Positions 20,181 to 29,812 of a DNA stretch of 64,000 nt are shown piece by piece. The translations under genes and the position numbers were made by a program. This DNA comes from Leguminivora glycinivorella. Lineage: Eukaryota; Arthropoda; Insecta; Lepidoptera; Tortricidae. Positions within the stretch are counted from its first letter, which is position 1. Every line of letters starts with the position of its first letter. The notes below the pieces were generated by a model. That model was not told the origin of the DNA. It worked only from the letters and a program-made list of their open reading frames with translations, and ran no database searches. The DNA lies in NCBI RefSeq assembly GCF_023078275.1, contig NC_062992.1:12413706-12477705 (forward strand), read 5' to 3'.

Positions 20181-20645
20181 TTAGGGTTTCGTAGTGAACT
20201 AGGAATCCTTATAGTTTCGCCATGTCTGTCTGTCTGTCTGTCTGTCCGTCCGTCCGTCCGTCCGTCCGCGGATAATCTCAGTAACCGTTAGCACTAGAAA
20301 GCTGAAATTTGGTACCAATATGTATATCAATCACGCCAACAAAGTGCAAAACTAAAAAATGGATAAGGGTTTAAAAATGAATAAGGGTTTACTATGATTG
20401 TTTTTTGATAATATTAATATTTTCGGAAATAATCGCTCCTAAAGGAAAAAAAAGTGCGTCCCCCCCTCTAACTTTTGAACCATATGTTTAAAAAATATGA
20501 AAAAAATCACAAAAGTAGAACTTTATAAAGACTTTCTAGGAAAATTGTTTTGAACTTGATAGGTTCAGTAGTTTTTGAGAAAAATACGGAAAACTACGGA
20601 ACCCTACACTGAGCGTGGCCCGACACGCTCTTGGCCGGTTTTTTT
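20181..20645 (+). mobile_element. AGGGTTCCGTAG repeat (family R8)
   Basis: Begins TTAGGGTTTCGTAGTGAACT, then GTCTGTCTGTCCGTCCG, GCACTAGAAAGCTGAAATTT and GGTACCAATATGTATATC, and ends GGAACCCTACACTGAGCGTG then CACGCTCTTGGCCGG. The phrase near the left end is inverted near the right end. Four copies lie in the window (33416, 38029 and 43225). Class uncertain. Confidence 0.75.
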
Positions 20646-21098
20646 ACATTTGGTCTGGTTTTAGTTGTCATTTCTTAATGGTTTCTGAACCCATCATAGA
20701 GCCCTTATGATATTATTCTACTCGTCGACTTTAATCTGTCAATTAGAACACCATAGACCAAACTATAAGTGCTGACTTTTCAGTGTTGGATAGTCTTTGA
20801 CACTTAGTCAACTATAATATTTCATTACACTTCACTTAAGTTAACTGAAAAAAATCAAAAATAGAACTTCATACAAGCTCTATACTAATTTTGCGATACC
20901 TGGCAAATTTTTCTGCATCTGAAACACATTTTTTTTATCTATCGCGTTATCGACCAATCAGAGACGGTTATTACAAACAATTGGTTGTCAGGTAATTCGA
21001 TGTTGATACAACGGTGAACAACGCCATTAACATTGTTTTTAACTTGAATGATGATATTATTCGTCCATTGATGATGAAGATGATGTCTCATAGAAAAA
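20646..21098. other. No gene seen
   Basis: Unassigned. A 50-bp phrase around GAACTAACCCTTTGATTAAT occurs at both 20085 and 21391, a small shared repeat. Confidence 0.3.
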
Positions 21099-21233
21099 GT
21101 ATTGTATACAATAGTGATATAATTAAGCTTTTCACTCTCGTACCGTACTATTAGGCCACTCAGCAAGCTTCGTGGCCTAAACATGGTACTCGACTGAAAA
21201 GCTTTGTATTATATCACGATTGTATAAAATACT
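21099..21233. mobile_element. Hairpin MITE, AGTATTGTATACAAT ends
   Basis: AGTATTGTATACAATAGTGA at the left pairs with TCACGATTGTATAAAATACT at the right; AAGCTTTTCA and TGAAAAGCTT continue the stem, and GGCCACT/CGTGGCC lie near the tip. Confidence 0.75.
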
Positions 21234-21487
21234 ATTGGGTAGATAAAGTAGTGTATGCAAATACATAATTAGGCATTACCACACTCGTGTTGCAATGCCC
21301 TTCATTATGCACAGATTGCATTTTAAACAGTTACAATAAAATGAATAGGTTACAAATGGTTTAGTTCAGAAAGCAATTTTTCACGGTTTGGGTGAACTAA
21401 CCCTTTGATTAATAGGGGGCACGTCAGACTGACAAATCGGCAAAGTGACCTCTACAACTTACATTACGACATTCGACAGATAACACC

Positions 21488-21641
21488 ATATCGTCACTAT
21501 TTTAAAAAAAACTTGTATCTTCGTCTGTCAATGAAAAGAAAATTGTAGTAAGTATGTATGGAATGCATATATAGACTTACTGCGTTTTAACTTTAAGAAG
21601 CAGCGTGAGATACGAGATTTTTTCAAAGTAGTGACGATATC
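21488..21641. mobile_element. ATATCGTCACTA MITE, copy 1
   Basis: ATATCGTCACTATTTTAAAA at the left and TTTTCAAAGTAGTGACGATA at the right are inverted. It interrupts the LINE relic that follows on the minus strand. Confidence 0.8.
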
Positions 21642-21644
21642 ATA

Positions 21645-21990
21645 TTAGCCCAAGGGAAACACCTCAGAAGGTAGCTCATTCCACAACTTGCACGTTCTGG
21701 GCAAAAACGAGCGAGAGCCCGTTTGTTCTTGGTTTGTCACGTGTCGAGAAAATGAGGATGAACTTTGTTTCTTTGGCGGGAGGTGCGGTGATAAAAGTGC
21801 GAAGGTGGCACCAAGTCTAAGAGTTCATCAGAACAATCCCCGTTGTAAATAAGTGACCGCTTCTCGGGTGTATTCCAAAATAGGCCTAGGCATGCTCAAC
21901 CTTCGGCGGATTCGATAGTACATACGGTAGAACAAGCACATAGCCAACATTTGGTGTTTGTCGAATAAGTAAGTGGTCTGTTCTAATCTG
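21645..21990 (-). pseudogene. LINE reverse-transcriptase C-terminal relic
   Basis: Minus-strand translation gives, in two frames, YNGDCSDELLDLVPPSHFYH, then HRTSRQRNKVHPHFLD, then after a frame change SRSFLPRTCKLWNELPSEVF. This order (Y-x-G-x-C-S-x-E-L, FYHRT-x-R-x-R-N-x-V-H-P, RT-x-x-x-WN-x-LP-x-x-VFP) is the conserved region after the RT domain in a common insect LINE group. The frameshift and the MITE at the 3' side show that it is dead. Confidence 0.8.
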
Positions 21991-22514
21991 TGAGTAAATT
22001 AGTTGTGCTACTCGAGTTGTTCGTTAGTGGCAGTGATTAGTACCGTGTGATGTGCCCTTTACGTGGGGCGTGTACTCATTTATAACATGCTTTTTCAGGC
22101 TCATTTCTCTATTGCCATATAAGAGAGATATAGATGCAGGTTGTGCGCTGTTTAAAATCCACAAAAAAATGATTTATTTAGGTACCGCGCACCGAAATGC
22201 ACTGTGATCCGCGCACCGAAATGCAATTTGGTACAGCAATGTTTACATAATACCTACGTCATTTTTCGATTCAAATTTTCGACCTAACCAACCGTCTAGG
22301 AACAGTAAGGGTCGGTTTTATCAAACCGTCTTTTATCAAATTTTTATTCGCTATTTTTTGTATGGAAATTTCCATAGACTTCCGCTTAGTGCTTAGGGAA
22401 TGCAAACCGGTTATAACCGTAACCGAAATAATCTGTTATTAGCCATCAAGATTTATTTGGCAAAATTTCATAACCGGTTATAGATATTCAAATAACCAGT
22501 TACGGTTATTATTT
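21991..22514. other. No gene seen
   Basis: Unassigned. CCGCGCACCGAAATGCA occurs twice (near 22185 and 22210). 22400-22510 holds several ACCGGTTAT palindromic phrases. Confidence 0.3.
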
Positions 22515-22779
22515 GGGCAATTTTTTTCAAAGTTGTCCACCCCACTTTTTTGTAACATGGACCATGTCCCAAGATTTCCATACATTTTTTCGAACCTTCC
22601 ATACCGTTACCGCCATAAAAAATGTATGAAAAAATGGTAATGGATTGGGGAAAAAACCTTGGGACACTTTTTTTCTCCTATTAGAATTGAAAGACCTCGC
22701 GATTCTGAGTGGAAACCACATAAAAATTTCCAAATAAAAAAAAAAAGTGGGGTGGACAACTTTGAAAAAAAAATGGCCC
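22515..22779. mobile_element. GTTGTCCACCCCAC MITE, complete copy
   Basis: Left GGGCAATTTTTTTCAAAG then TTGTCCACCCCAC; right the inverse, ending AATGGCCC. ATTT flanks both sides. The core carries GTCCCAAGATTTCCATACAT. A second copy is at 44642. A core of this type also occurs in elements with different ends at 29361 and 31765. Confidence 0.8.
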
Positions 22780-22964
22780 ATTTACCTGAAATTCTGTAGG
22801 TACATTTACCTTCTAGTGACTAGAAAACATTTCCTAATACTCTAGGAGCTTTTTTTGAGAAAGCAATTTGTCACAGAACTATATTTTAGATAGGAGAAAA
22901 ATAATAATTAAATGAAAACAGGGGTACAGTAAATGTAGTAGGACCTTAAATAATGAAGACTAAC

Positions 22965-23067
22965 CTGGCTTAATACAGGACATGCCGCAGGCGCCATCGC
23001 AGAGACACTTCTTCTTCTTGCTTTTGCAGTCTTCGTCTGACGAACATTTGCGTAGACATTTTTGACG
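22965..23067 (-). CDS. Internal exon: second part of a WAP domain
   Basis: On the minus strand, a pyrimidine-rich TTTTTCTTTGTCCACAG acceptor precedes CGTCAAAAATGTC, and the exon ends CCAG before the donor GTTAGT. It is 103 bp, begins in phase 0 and ends in phase 1. It encodes RQKCLRKCSSDEDCK then KKKKCLCDGACGMSCIKP. Cysteine spacing (C-x3-C-x5-C-x6-C-x-C-x3-C-x3-C, then IKP) is that of WAP four-disulfide domains, which end in KCC-x3-C-x3-C-x2-P; here the usual CC is C-L-C. With the first Cys from the exon at 27524-27678 the domain has its full eight cysteines. WAP domains are secreted, disulfide-bonded modules. The CLCDG variant suggests a LEV-9-like WAP/Sushi protein, but no Sushi exon is seen. 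Confidence 0.85.
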
Positions 23068-23114
23068 CTGTGGACAAAGAAAAATGTAAATTATCTTGCC
23101 CGGTTTGATAAAAC

Positions 23115-23267
23115 ATATCGTCACTACTTTCAAAAAAATCTCGTATCTCACGCTGTTCCTCAAAGTTAAAACTCAGTAAGTCTATATGCATTCCATACAT
23201 ACTTACTACAATTTTCTTTTCATTGACAGACGAAAATACAAGTTTTTTTTAAAAGTAGTGACGATAT
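23115..23267. mobile_element. ATATCGTCACTA MITE, copy 2
   Basis: Inverse of the copy at 21488, with the same ATATCGTCACTACTTT terminal arms and a TATATGCATTCCATACAT core. It lies in the intron immediately upstream of the WAP exon. Confidence 0.8.
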
Positions 23268-23273
23268 TTAGAT

Positions 23274-23555
23274 GGGCATTTTCATAATTTGGGACCCTCC
23301 AATTAGCGTAAGTTGTTAACAAAAATTAACTCACTGTCAGTTTTGTGACTACAATTAGGCTTATTATTTGTCTGAAAATTAACTTTTTTCACATTCTGAA
23401 TATAGATTATCGCTTAAAGTTTATGTTATCATCACAAAAACAATATTTTTATACAAATTTCATGCTTAATTATCGTCACAAAACTGACAGTGAGTTAATT
23501 TTTTGTTTGTACTTAGGTACGCTAATTTGGGGGGTCCAAAATTCTGAAAATGCCC
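23274..23555. mobile_element. Long-TIR element, GGGCATTTTCA ends
   Basis: GGGCATTTTCATAATTTGGG and AAATTAACTCACTGTCAG at the left are inverted at the right as CTGACAGTGAGTTAATTTT and TTCTGAAAATGCCC; the arms are about 90 bp. 282 bp in all, non-coding. Confidence 0.85.
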
Positions 23556-23664
23556 TTTTTGTAAAATCTTAAGAGCGGTTTCGTCCGCTTTGAATCTGTA
23601 AAAATAAGATCCGTCATAGCCGTAGAACTATTTGTATGGTCATTTACGCACTCTACGCGTCCGT

Positions 23665-24005
23665 GAACAAAATTACAATTTTGAAAAAACTCCTGACCGC
23701 GACATAGTAGATGGCTAAGAACACTCCCGACTAACTCAGCTTTCAGACAAAAAAAACTAAATCCAAATCGGTTCATCCGTTCGGGAGCTACGATGCCACA
23801 GACAGACACACACACATTCTTAGAACAAATTAAATTATCCTCATAGAAAATCTTTATAATTTTCTTTTTTTTTCTTTGTATATGACATTTATTTCAGTTT
23901 ATAGACACACACACACAGACAGACAAACAGACAGACAGAAAGACACACAGACAGACAGACACGTCAAACTTATAACACCCCGTCGTTTTTGCGTCGGGGG
24001 TTAAA
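23665..24005 (-). mobile_element. R7 repeat split by a short insertion
   Basis: R7 in minus orientation, with GTTCGGGAGCTACGATG and the terminal TTTGCGTCGGGGGTTAAAA. About 90 bp at 23816-23905, including TTTGTATATGACATTTATTT, interrupt the CA-rich microsatellite; that phrase also forms an arm of the hairpin at 24702. Confidence 0.7.
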
Positions 24006-24315
24006 AGTAAGATCTGTCATCAGATGTCTTTCCGTCATTCTTCGGTTCTATTCTAGTGCTTAAACTACCACACGAATGGTTCTACGCCTACCCTACATCT
24101 ACCTACTTATACACATTACCTATACACTAATAATTAATCACAATTTGATGGACAGTAATCCTGTACTATCAATTCAGTGTTTCAGACACTTTAGACTTAG
24201 CATAAGCCTCTTGAAACTAAGCCAGGTCTGAATTGAAACACTGGAAGCTAGATTGGGTTGGCTAAGTACTTGGAAACTGGCTTAGATGCTGCCTTAGGCA
24301 CTAGTTCCACCAAGT

Positions 24316-24515
24316 GCACTGGTCCCACCGCGAGCTAGTAAGCTATGAGCTATCGGCTATAAAAACGAACAAAAGATAAGCACTCCCGTGCAAAAGAGAC
24401 ACGGCGATATTGATAGTTCACCGCTGGGCGAGTAACTATAAACATCGCCGTGTCTCTTTTATTTGTTTTTATAACCGATAGCTCTTAGTTTACTAGCTCG
24501 CGGTGGGACCAGTGC
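24316..24515. mobile_element. Hairpin MITE, GCACTGGTCCCACC ends
   Basis: GCACTGGTCCCACCGCGAGC pairs with GCTCGCGGTGGGACCAGTGC; the arms continue through AACGAACAAAAGATAAG-type sequence and ACGGCGATATTGATAG. 200 bp. A sister copy is at 35370. Confidence 0.85.
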
Positions 24516-24701
24516 CAAAAGCGATGAGCTATTTATAAGCGACAGAAACGAACAAAAGAACCACAAACCAAAATAACCTAATCACAAAATTAATTTTGAA
24601 AAACCCCCGACCGCGACATAGTAGACCGATTTTCATGAAACATGGCTAAGAACACTTCCGGCTAACTCAGCTTTCAAACAAAAAAAACGAACTGAAATAA
24701 A

Positions 24702-24803
24702 TGTCATATACAAAGAAAAAATTACCAAGGCCTCCAACCATCCAGCATCGGACACTTGGAGGCCTTGGTAATTTTTTCTTTGTATATGACATTTATTTCA
24801 GTT
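24702..24803. repeat. Near-perfect hairpin, about 45-bp arms
   Basis: TGAAATAAATGTCATATACA and then ATTACCAAGGCCTCCAA pair with TTGGAGGCCTTGGTAAT and TGTATATGACATTTATTTCA around a roughly 14-base loop. Confidence 0.85.
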
Positions 24804-24805
24804 TA

Positions 24806-25065
24806 TAGTTAAATAATAGTAGTGTGTCTGCTAAAAAAAACACAAATGTAATTTGATGATAATTTGATTTCTATGTAATGTAATGTATTTTTTTTGTTTT
24901 TATTTAAGTTAGTGTATATATATAATTATGTTGCTATGCCCTCTCAGGGTTCATGTTGAGACTATATTATCCTTAGACTAAGATCATTATGTGTACACAT
25001 GAATTGCAATAAAGCATTGAAAAATTGAAAATTAAAATATTTCCTATGAAATAATTTAATTTGGT
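24806..25065 (+). mobile_element. LINE tail inside R7
   Basis: Ends TGAATTGCAATAAAGCATTG followed by an AAAATTG-type tail. The CCCTCTCAGGGTTCATGTTG segment precedes it. 5'-truncated, no coding part. Confidence 0.5.
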
Positions 25066-25221
25066 CTTAGAGGGAAACAAAACGAAATCTAAATCGGTTC
25101 ATCCGTTCGGGAGCTACGATGCCACAGACAGACAGACAGACACACACACAGGCAGACACGTCAAACTTATAACACCCCGTCGTTTTTGCGTCGGGGGTTA
25201 AAAAACGAAGGAAATAGTTAC

Positions 25222-25645
25222 TTATTTGTTATACAAGGGGGCAAAGTTGTATTTTAACGCCGAGTGTGGAATTGAAAAACGAGCAAGTGAAAGGATTCTA
25301 TAGTTGAACCACGAGCGAAGCGAGTGGTTCGAGAATAGAATCCTGACCTTGCGAGTTTTTTTAACACACGAGAAGTAAAATACATTTGCACCCGAGTGTA
25401 ACACAAAACTTTTCCCCTCACTATAGCGAGGAAACTACAACGCAAAAAATGCGTTTATCACTGCTTCCAGTAGTTCCACAGGTGGTAAATCATCTTTATT
25501 ACTAGATTCACCTACTTTTATCAATTTTAAAGCAGTTAATTTGACTTTATTCAAGGTCAAATTACTTAGTGGATAAAATGCGTTTTTACCCGCTGGTATT
25601 AAAGGACAAAACATGTGTTTCCAAGCTAGTGAGGGGAAAAGATTT
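25222..25645 (+). mobile_element. GTTATACAAGGGGGC repeat (family R5), copy 1
   Basis: TTATTTGTTATACAAGGGGG, an inner hairpin around GAACCACGAGCGAAGCGAGT, then TTTCCCCTCACTATAGCGAG, ending GCTAGTGAGGGGAAAA. Copies at 25936, 35954 and 60484 match closely. Non-coding; type uncertain. Confidence 0.8.
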
Positions 25646-25935
25646 TTGCACTACATCTATATCGCCTATCTTAGGTAGGTAGTTCATCGCTTAGGTACTT
25701 GCTTTTGGTGGGATCAGTGCCTAAGGTAAGCTTAGTTAGTAGGTATCTGGGTAGTGTCCTAGGTTTCTAGACGAGGTAATCTAATGTGGGTTAGATTTAT
25801 AACTATTTCCCGTGGGCTCGCTCGCGTTAGAAAGAGACAAAAAGTAGCCTATGCCACTCTCTATCCCTTCAAGTATCTCTCTCTACCTAAAAAATTACGT
25901 CGATTCGTCGCTCTGTTTTGTCGTGAAAGACGGAC

Positions 25936-26369
25936 AATAGTTTATTTGTTATACAAGGGGGCAAAGTTGTATTTTAACGCCGAGTGTGGAATTGAAAAAC
26001 GAGCAAGTGAAAGGATTCTATAGTTGAACCACGAGCGAAGCGAGTGGTTCGAGAATAGAATCCTGAACTTGAGAGTTTTGTAACACCCGAGAAGTAAAAT
26101 ACATTTGCACCCGAGTATAACACAAAACTTTTCCCCTCGTTATAGCGAGGAAACTACAACGCAAAAAATGCGTTTATCACTGCTTCCAATAGTTCCACAG
26201 GTGGTAAATCATCTTTATTACTAGATTCACCTACTTTTATCAATTTTAAAGCAGTTAATTTGACTTTATTCAAGGTCAAATTACTTTACCCACTAGTGGA
26301 TAAAATGCGTTTTTACCCGCTGGTCTTAAAGGACAAAACACGTGTTTCCGAGCTAGTGAGGGGAAAACA
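25936..26369 (+). mobile_element. R5 repeat inside R6
   Basis: Full R5 copy, nearly identical to the one 700 bp upstream. Its target is the GGACAA-CAAACAGAC junction of R6, the same place hit at 35954. Confidence 0.8.
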
Positions 26370-26400
26370 AACAGACACACACACTTTTCCATTTATAATA

Positions 26401-26495
26401 CGCCGTGGCTTGCGTGGGCGACGGACGACGGACGATGGTCGCACTTACGGCGATGCGACGCATACGAAATCAAACCTTATCGATTAGACACGGCG
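26401..26495. mobile_element. PIF/Harbinger-like MITE, shortened
   Basis: CGCCGTGGCTTGCGTGGGCG to ACACGGCG, 95 bp. The right flank is TTA; the left is ATA, so one duplication is altered. It sits inside the last 10 bp of R6. Confidence 0.75.
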
Positions 26496-26507
26496 TTAGT
26501 ATGGATT

Positions 26508-26575
26508 TGAGGCAAGGCCGAAAATTGTTAATAATAAAGACGCCACGAGTATTTTTTGACTCACTTAAGGCTGCT
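26508..26575. mobile_element. Half of a TATGCAACGG hairpin MITE
   Basis: GAGGCAAGGCCGAAAATTGT then CGCCACGAGTATTTTTTGAC match one arm and the loop of the element at 51852; the other arm is absent. Confidence 0.6.
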
Positions 26576-27523
26576 TTCAAAAAAAACGTCAAAAGAATGT
26601 AAAATTGATAGTTTTAGTCGGTGAAATACTACACTTTCCGTTATCCAATAGATTTATTTAATTCAAGTTCCAGTTAGAGCATCTTATTGTCTTGATTTTT
26701 ATAAGACTGGATTTTTGAAAACTAACTCACTAAATTAATTATGATTTTTTCTCTAATGCACGTTTAGAAAAACGCACGTATAGAGCTGAATCAGTCGATC
26801 TTATTTGTAAAATTTGGACAATTTTGAATATTAAAACGCGTAAATTTATAATTCGTATATCCTGTACCACAATCATTTCAGACTAGATTTTTATTTTAAG
26901 TTTTTGAAAAAGAGTAAACTAGCCTAAGGCGAATTCAATTTTTTTCAGAAATTACCTAAAATTAAGTGACAATTTCTTTGAAAATCTACATCATATCGAA
27001 GTAAGTTTTGTACTAAATTAATCTGCAACGTTAACTTAAATTGCTGTTATGCCTTAGTGATTATAAATTGCTATTATTGATTTTTGCCAATTTTTTGAAA
27101 ATGAGCCTTCACCGGTACAATTATTACCACTTTTGGACATTTTCTCATATTTTGTTAGACCAAGTAGAAAAAGTCCTATAATGTGATATATATTTATAAA
27201 CTACTCGCAAAGCCCTTTAATTTGATACCACACACGGTATGATCGAGCGCTCGGTTGCGATTTCACTATTTTTAACACGAAAGCCCTCTTAAAGACCGTT
27301 TAATACAATACTTTTTCTACGACCTTGTACTTAGATTTTTAATTGTTAGAAATTGTTTCCTAGATTTTGACGCAAAGGTCGCCCCTCTTTTCTTCCACTC
27401 AACCCTGTCGCTTGCACTTTTATTTATTTACGTATTTTTTTATATTTATTTGTTCTTGTATGTGCGCCCGTCTCTCTCACACTAGTGTGTGCAGTAGTGC
27501 TGTCTCTGTCACACTATACGTAC

Positions 27524-27678
27524 CAGCAGCGTGGCTTGCTCCTCGTCCCGGGGACACTGAGCGGACGGCGAGTTGCGCGGGTTCTTGTATATGCGCCCGT
27601 CGTCCGACGATGAGGGCGTCGTGTCATCCTCGTCGTCGTCGTCGTCCGCCGTCGTTGGCGACGGCAGCGCCGACGCTG
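27524..27678 (-). CDS. Internal exon: acidic linker and start of a WAP domain
   Basis: On the minus strand TTTTGTTTACAG precedes CAGCGTCGGCG, and the exon ends CTGCTG before GTACGT. It is 155 bp, entered in phase 1 and left in phase 0, which joins in frame to the exon at 22965-23067. It encodes SALPSPTTADDDDDEDD, then GRIYKNPRNSPSAQCPRDEE and QATLL. The Asp run comes from a GTC/GAC repeat (27630-27645). The single Cys is C1 of the WAP domain completed by the next exon. GC content is far above the surrounding intron. This is a conserved-looking extracellular segment; upstream exons (signal peptide) are not identified in the window. Confidence 0.8.
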
Positions 27679-27711
27679 CTGTAAACAAAAGCAAGTTTAA
27701 ATTAAAATTAT

Positions 27712-27880
27712 GAAAAAAACCCCGACCGCGTCATAGTAGACCGATTTTCAAACATGGCTAAGAACACTCCCGACTAATTCAGCTTTAAAACAAAAAAAAC
27801 TAAATCTAAATCGGGTCATCCGTTCGGGAGCTACGATGCCACAGACAGACACACACACAAACAGACAGACAAACAGGCTA
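27712..27880 (-). mobile_element. R7 repeat, truncated by a SINE
   Basis: ACCGCGTCATAGTAGACCGA through GTTCGGGAGCTACGATG to the CAGACAGACAAACAGG microsatellite, where SINE-1 begins. The final CCCCCGACG end is absent. Confidence 0.7.
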
Positions 27881-28160
27881 CCGGTCTGACCTAGCGCGGG
27901 TCAGTACCCGGGACCGCGGCTTAGCAGGCAGGCTCAGTAGCCTGCCTGCTAAGCCGCGGTCCCGGGTTCGAATCCCGGTAAAAGGGCATTTATTTGTGTG
28001 ATGAGCACAGATATTTGTTCCTGAGTCATGGATGTTTTCTATGTATATTATATGTATCGTTGTCTGATTACCCACAACACAAGCCTTCTTGAGCTTACCG
28101 TGGTGGGACTCAGTCAATCTGTGTAAGAATAAGAATGTCCTATAATTTTTATTTATTTTC
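27880..28160 (+). mobile_element. SINE-1 with an inverted duplication of its head
   Basis: The body from GGTTCGAATCCCGG on is normal SINE-1. The head contains a perfect 29-bp inverted repeat (27906-27934 against 27939-27967, loop CAGT) made from the head sequence itself, so the A-box region is present once inverted and once direct. Confidence 0.85.
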
Positions 28161-28184
28161 ACCACACCAACTGTTAAAGGCTCA

Positions 28185-28345
28185 TTTTGCTATTCGAAAA
28201 CAGATAGCAAAATTGCATTTTATCCACAAGAGTGCAAAGTAAATTCATACAAATTTTAACTTGATGTCTTATTAAGCTGGCTGGTAAATGATGATTTTGA
28301 ATCATAAATATTGAATAAATTGACGGATTTTATTAAATTTGATGT
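28185..28345 (+). repeat. ACAGATAGCAAAATTGC repeat, copy 1
   Basis: CAGATAGCAAAATTGCATTT, CCACAAGAGTGCAAAGTAA and AAATGATGATTTTGAAT recur in order at 59985-60130. Unclassified. Confidence 0.6.
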
Positions 28346-28532
28346 TTTATAGTTAGTATTTTGTTCGTGTAATGGTGAAAAATTTTGTGTTTCACTCGAT
28401 GGCAAAGTTTGTTTAACCTTCGTGCCTTGAAACCCTCGCAATATTTCTTATAACTTGGTTGTTGGTACCTCTTAAATAGTATAGTATAACATAAAAGTTT
28501 TATTATACCTACAGATACAAAGTATGTACACT

Positions 28533-28957
28533 GGCCCCGTATCTAAATGGCATTTCTGCAACGCGACACGACATCGCCGCATAACGGTAGTCTGGCTCTG
28601 TCACGCCAATAAGCAAGAGCGATAGAGATAGATAGCTACGAAAGATATATTATAGTAAACATAAACATATTTTTTATTGAAAACAAGTATTGCATTTACA
28701 TTACATCCAACAAATAGGTACTTAAAATTATCGATGATTTACATTTGCCCGAACTAGGGAAACCCTGTGTTTCAGGCGAGAGGTACGGCAAAACAAGGTT
28801 CAAACTTAATTTAATTTAATTTTAATGTTCACTTACAAAATGTATTTATTTATCTTTTATTCATTTCACTACTTAAGTTATTTATATAATATAACTATTT
28901 ACATTATTATTTGCTTTATAGTGAGCGTTTCGTGAGCGTTTGTTGCATTGGGCCACG
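28533..28957 (+). mobile_element. GTAGCCGAATGGC MITE split by a LINE tail
   Basis: The MITE left part ends at GATATATTATAG (28656) and resumes TGAGCGTTTCGTGAGCG at 28919. Confidence 0.65.
28657..28918 (-). mobile_element. LINE tail, minus strand, in the MITE
   Basis: TTTTTTATTG at the left is AATAAA-like on the minus strand. The phrase GGGAAACCCTGTGTTTCAGG lies in the middle. TTATAG is found at both borders and may be the target duplication. Confidence 0.5.
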
Positions 28958-29111
28958 CACACGACACCTTATCGATGGAAACTGGTACACCTAAAATGTA
29001 TCAATTTGTACGGAACGTTTGAACGTGTTTCGATGTAAGCTGGCTGTAAAATGTTACAGCTTTTATATGACTTGCTGTGCGGGAACCAATTTATATGTAG
29101 AATGAAAACTG

Positions 29112-29730
29112 GTGCCGTAGCCGAATGGCATTTCTGCGACGCGAAACGAAAACGAAGCGCCGCGATAGGTAGTCTGGCTCCGTCGCGCCAATTCGCAAGA
29201 GAGATAGATATCTGTGTGCGTAGCCAAATGGCACAAACGCTCACGAAACGAAACGCTAGTAGATATCTATCCCTATCGCTCTTGCGTATTGGCGCGACAG
29301 TGCCGGACTACGTTTCGTTTTCGTTTGGCGTCGGAGAAATGCCATTCGGCTACGGGGCATGAGCATTTCTTTTTTTTTTTGCCAATAAAAAAATTTTGAT
29401 TGTTTTAGGGAATTTTAGGTCAATTGTACTCAGAACCACGAGTACTTTCAATCTCACTGGGAGACAAAAAGTGTCCCAAAATTTCCATACATTTTTGTTA
29501 CTTTCCTCTTCTGTTACCCCATACAACATGTACGGAAAATGGTAACAAAATAAGAAAAAATCGTATGGGACAATTTTTTTACCTACTAGGATTGAAAAAG
29601 CTAGTAATTCTGAGTAGAAATAGCATTTTTTTTTTTTCAAAAATATCACACTTCATAAAAGTGGCAAAAAAAAAGAAATGCTCATCTACGAGCGTTTCGT
29701 TTCGTGAGCGTTTGTGCCATTCGGCTACAT
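29112..29730. mobile_element. GTAGCC MITE containing an inverted GTAGCC MITE and a third element
   Basis: The outer copy starts GCCGTAGCCGAATGGCATTT (29112) and reads to GATAGATATCT (29215). An inverted copy fills 29216-29358 (GCGTAGCCAAATGGCACAAA to GCCATTCGGCTACG), then the element at 29361, and then the outer copy resumes ATCTACGAGCGTTTCG to CCATTCGGCTAC. Confidence 0.75.
29361..29683. mobile_element. GAGCATTTC TIR element
   Basis: GAGCATTTCTTTTTTTTTTT and GCCA at the left against TGGC and AAAAAAAAAGAAATGCTC at the right. The core CCCAAAATTTCCATACATTT links it to the GTTGTCCACCCC elements at 22515 and 44642 despite different ends. Confidence 0.75.
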
Positions 29731-29812
29731 ACTCTGTTCGGTTACTTGCCAAACAATAACATAGTTAATAGTTAACGTGTGTGGAGTTAAATGCATGTTT
29801 ACTACATATATA

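Larger units (their letters stand above)
24569..25203 (-). mobile_element. R7 repeat split by a 390-bp insertion
   Basis: R7 in minus orientation at 24569-24688 resumes at 25076 with AACGAAATCTAAATCGGTTC and ends GCGTCGGGGGTTAAAA. The insertion holds a hairpin and a LINE tail. Confidence 0.7.
25786..26502 (+). mobile_element. R6 retroposon tail with R5 and a MITE nested inside
   Basis: R6 reads CGTGGGCTCGCTCGCGTTAG to GTGAAAGACGGACAA (25786-25935), is cut by R5, continues CAAACAGACACACACAC to TTTATAATA, is cut again by the Harbinger-like MITE and ends TTAGTATGG. Confidence 0.8.
23068..27523 (-). other. Intron between the two WAP-gene exons
   Basis: 4456 bp from the GTACGT donor (at 27523) to the CCACAG acceptor (at 23068). 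It is packed with repeats: a MITE only 47 bp from the acceptor, a TIR element, interrupted R7 copies, hairpins, two R5 copies and a Harbinger-like MITE. The part next to the donor (26576-27523) holds no repeat I recognise. Confidence 0.75.

Noticed and set aside
20221..20270. TGTC/CCGT repeats as a CRISPR-like or regulatory array
   Set aside because: They are simple microsatellite inside repeats R7 and R8, present in most copies; no spacers.
22960..23163. WAP ORF starting at an upstream ATG (MRNSVRYEIF)
   Set aside because: The ATG part lies in a MITE and intron; a clear CCACAG acceptor defines the true exon start at 23067.
27367..27684. 105-codon plus ORF opposite the WAP-linker exon
   Set aside because: It is antisense to an exon with good splice sites and composition; the plus frame is a shadow of GC-rich coding sequence.
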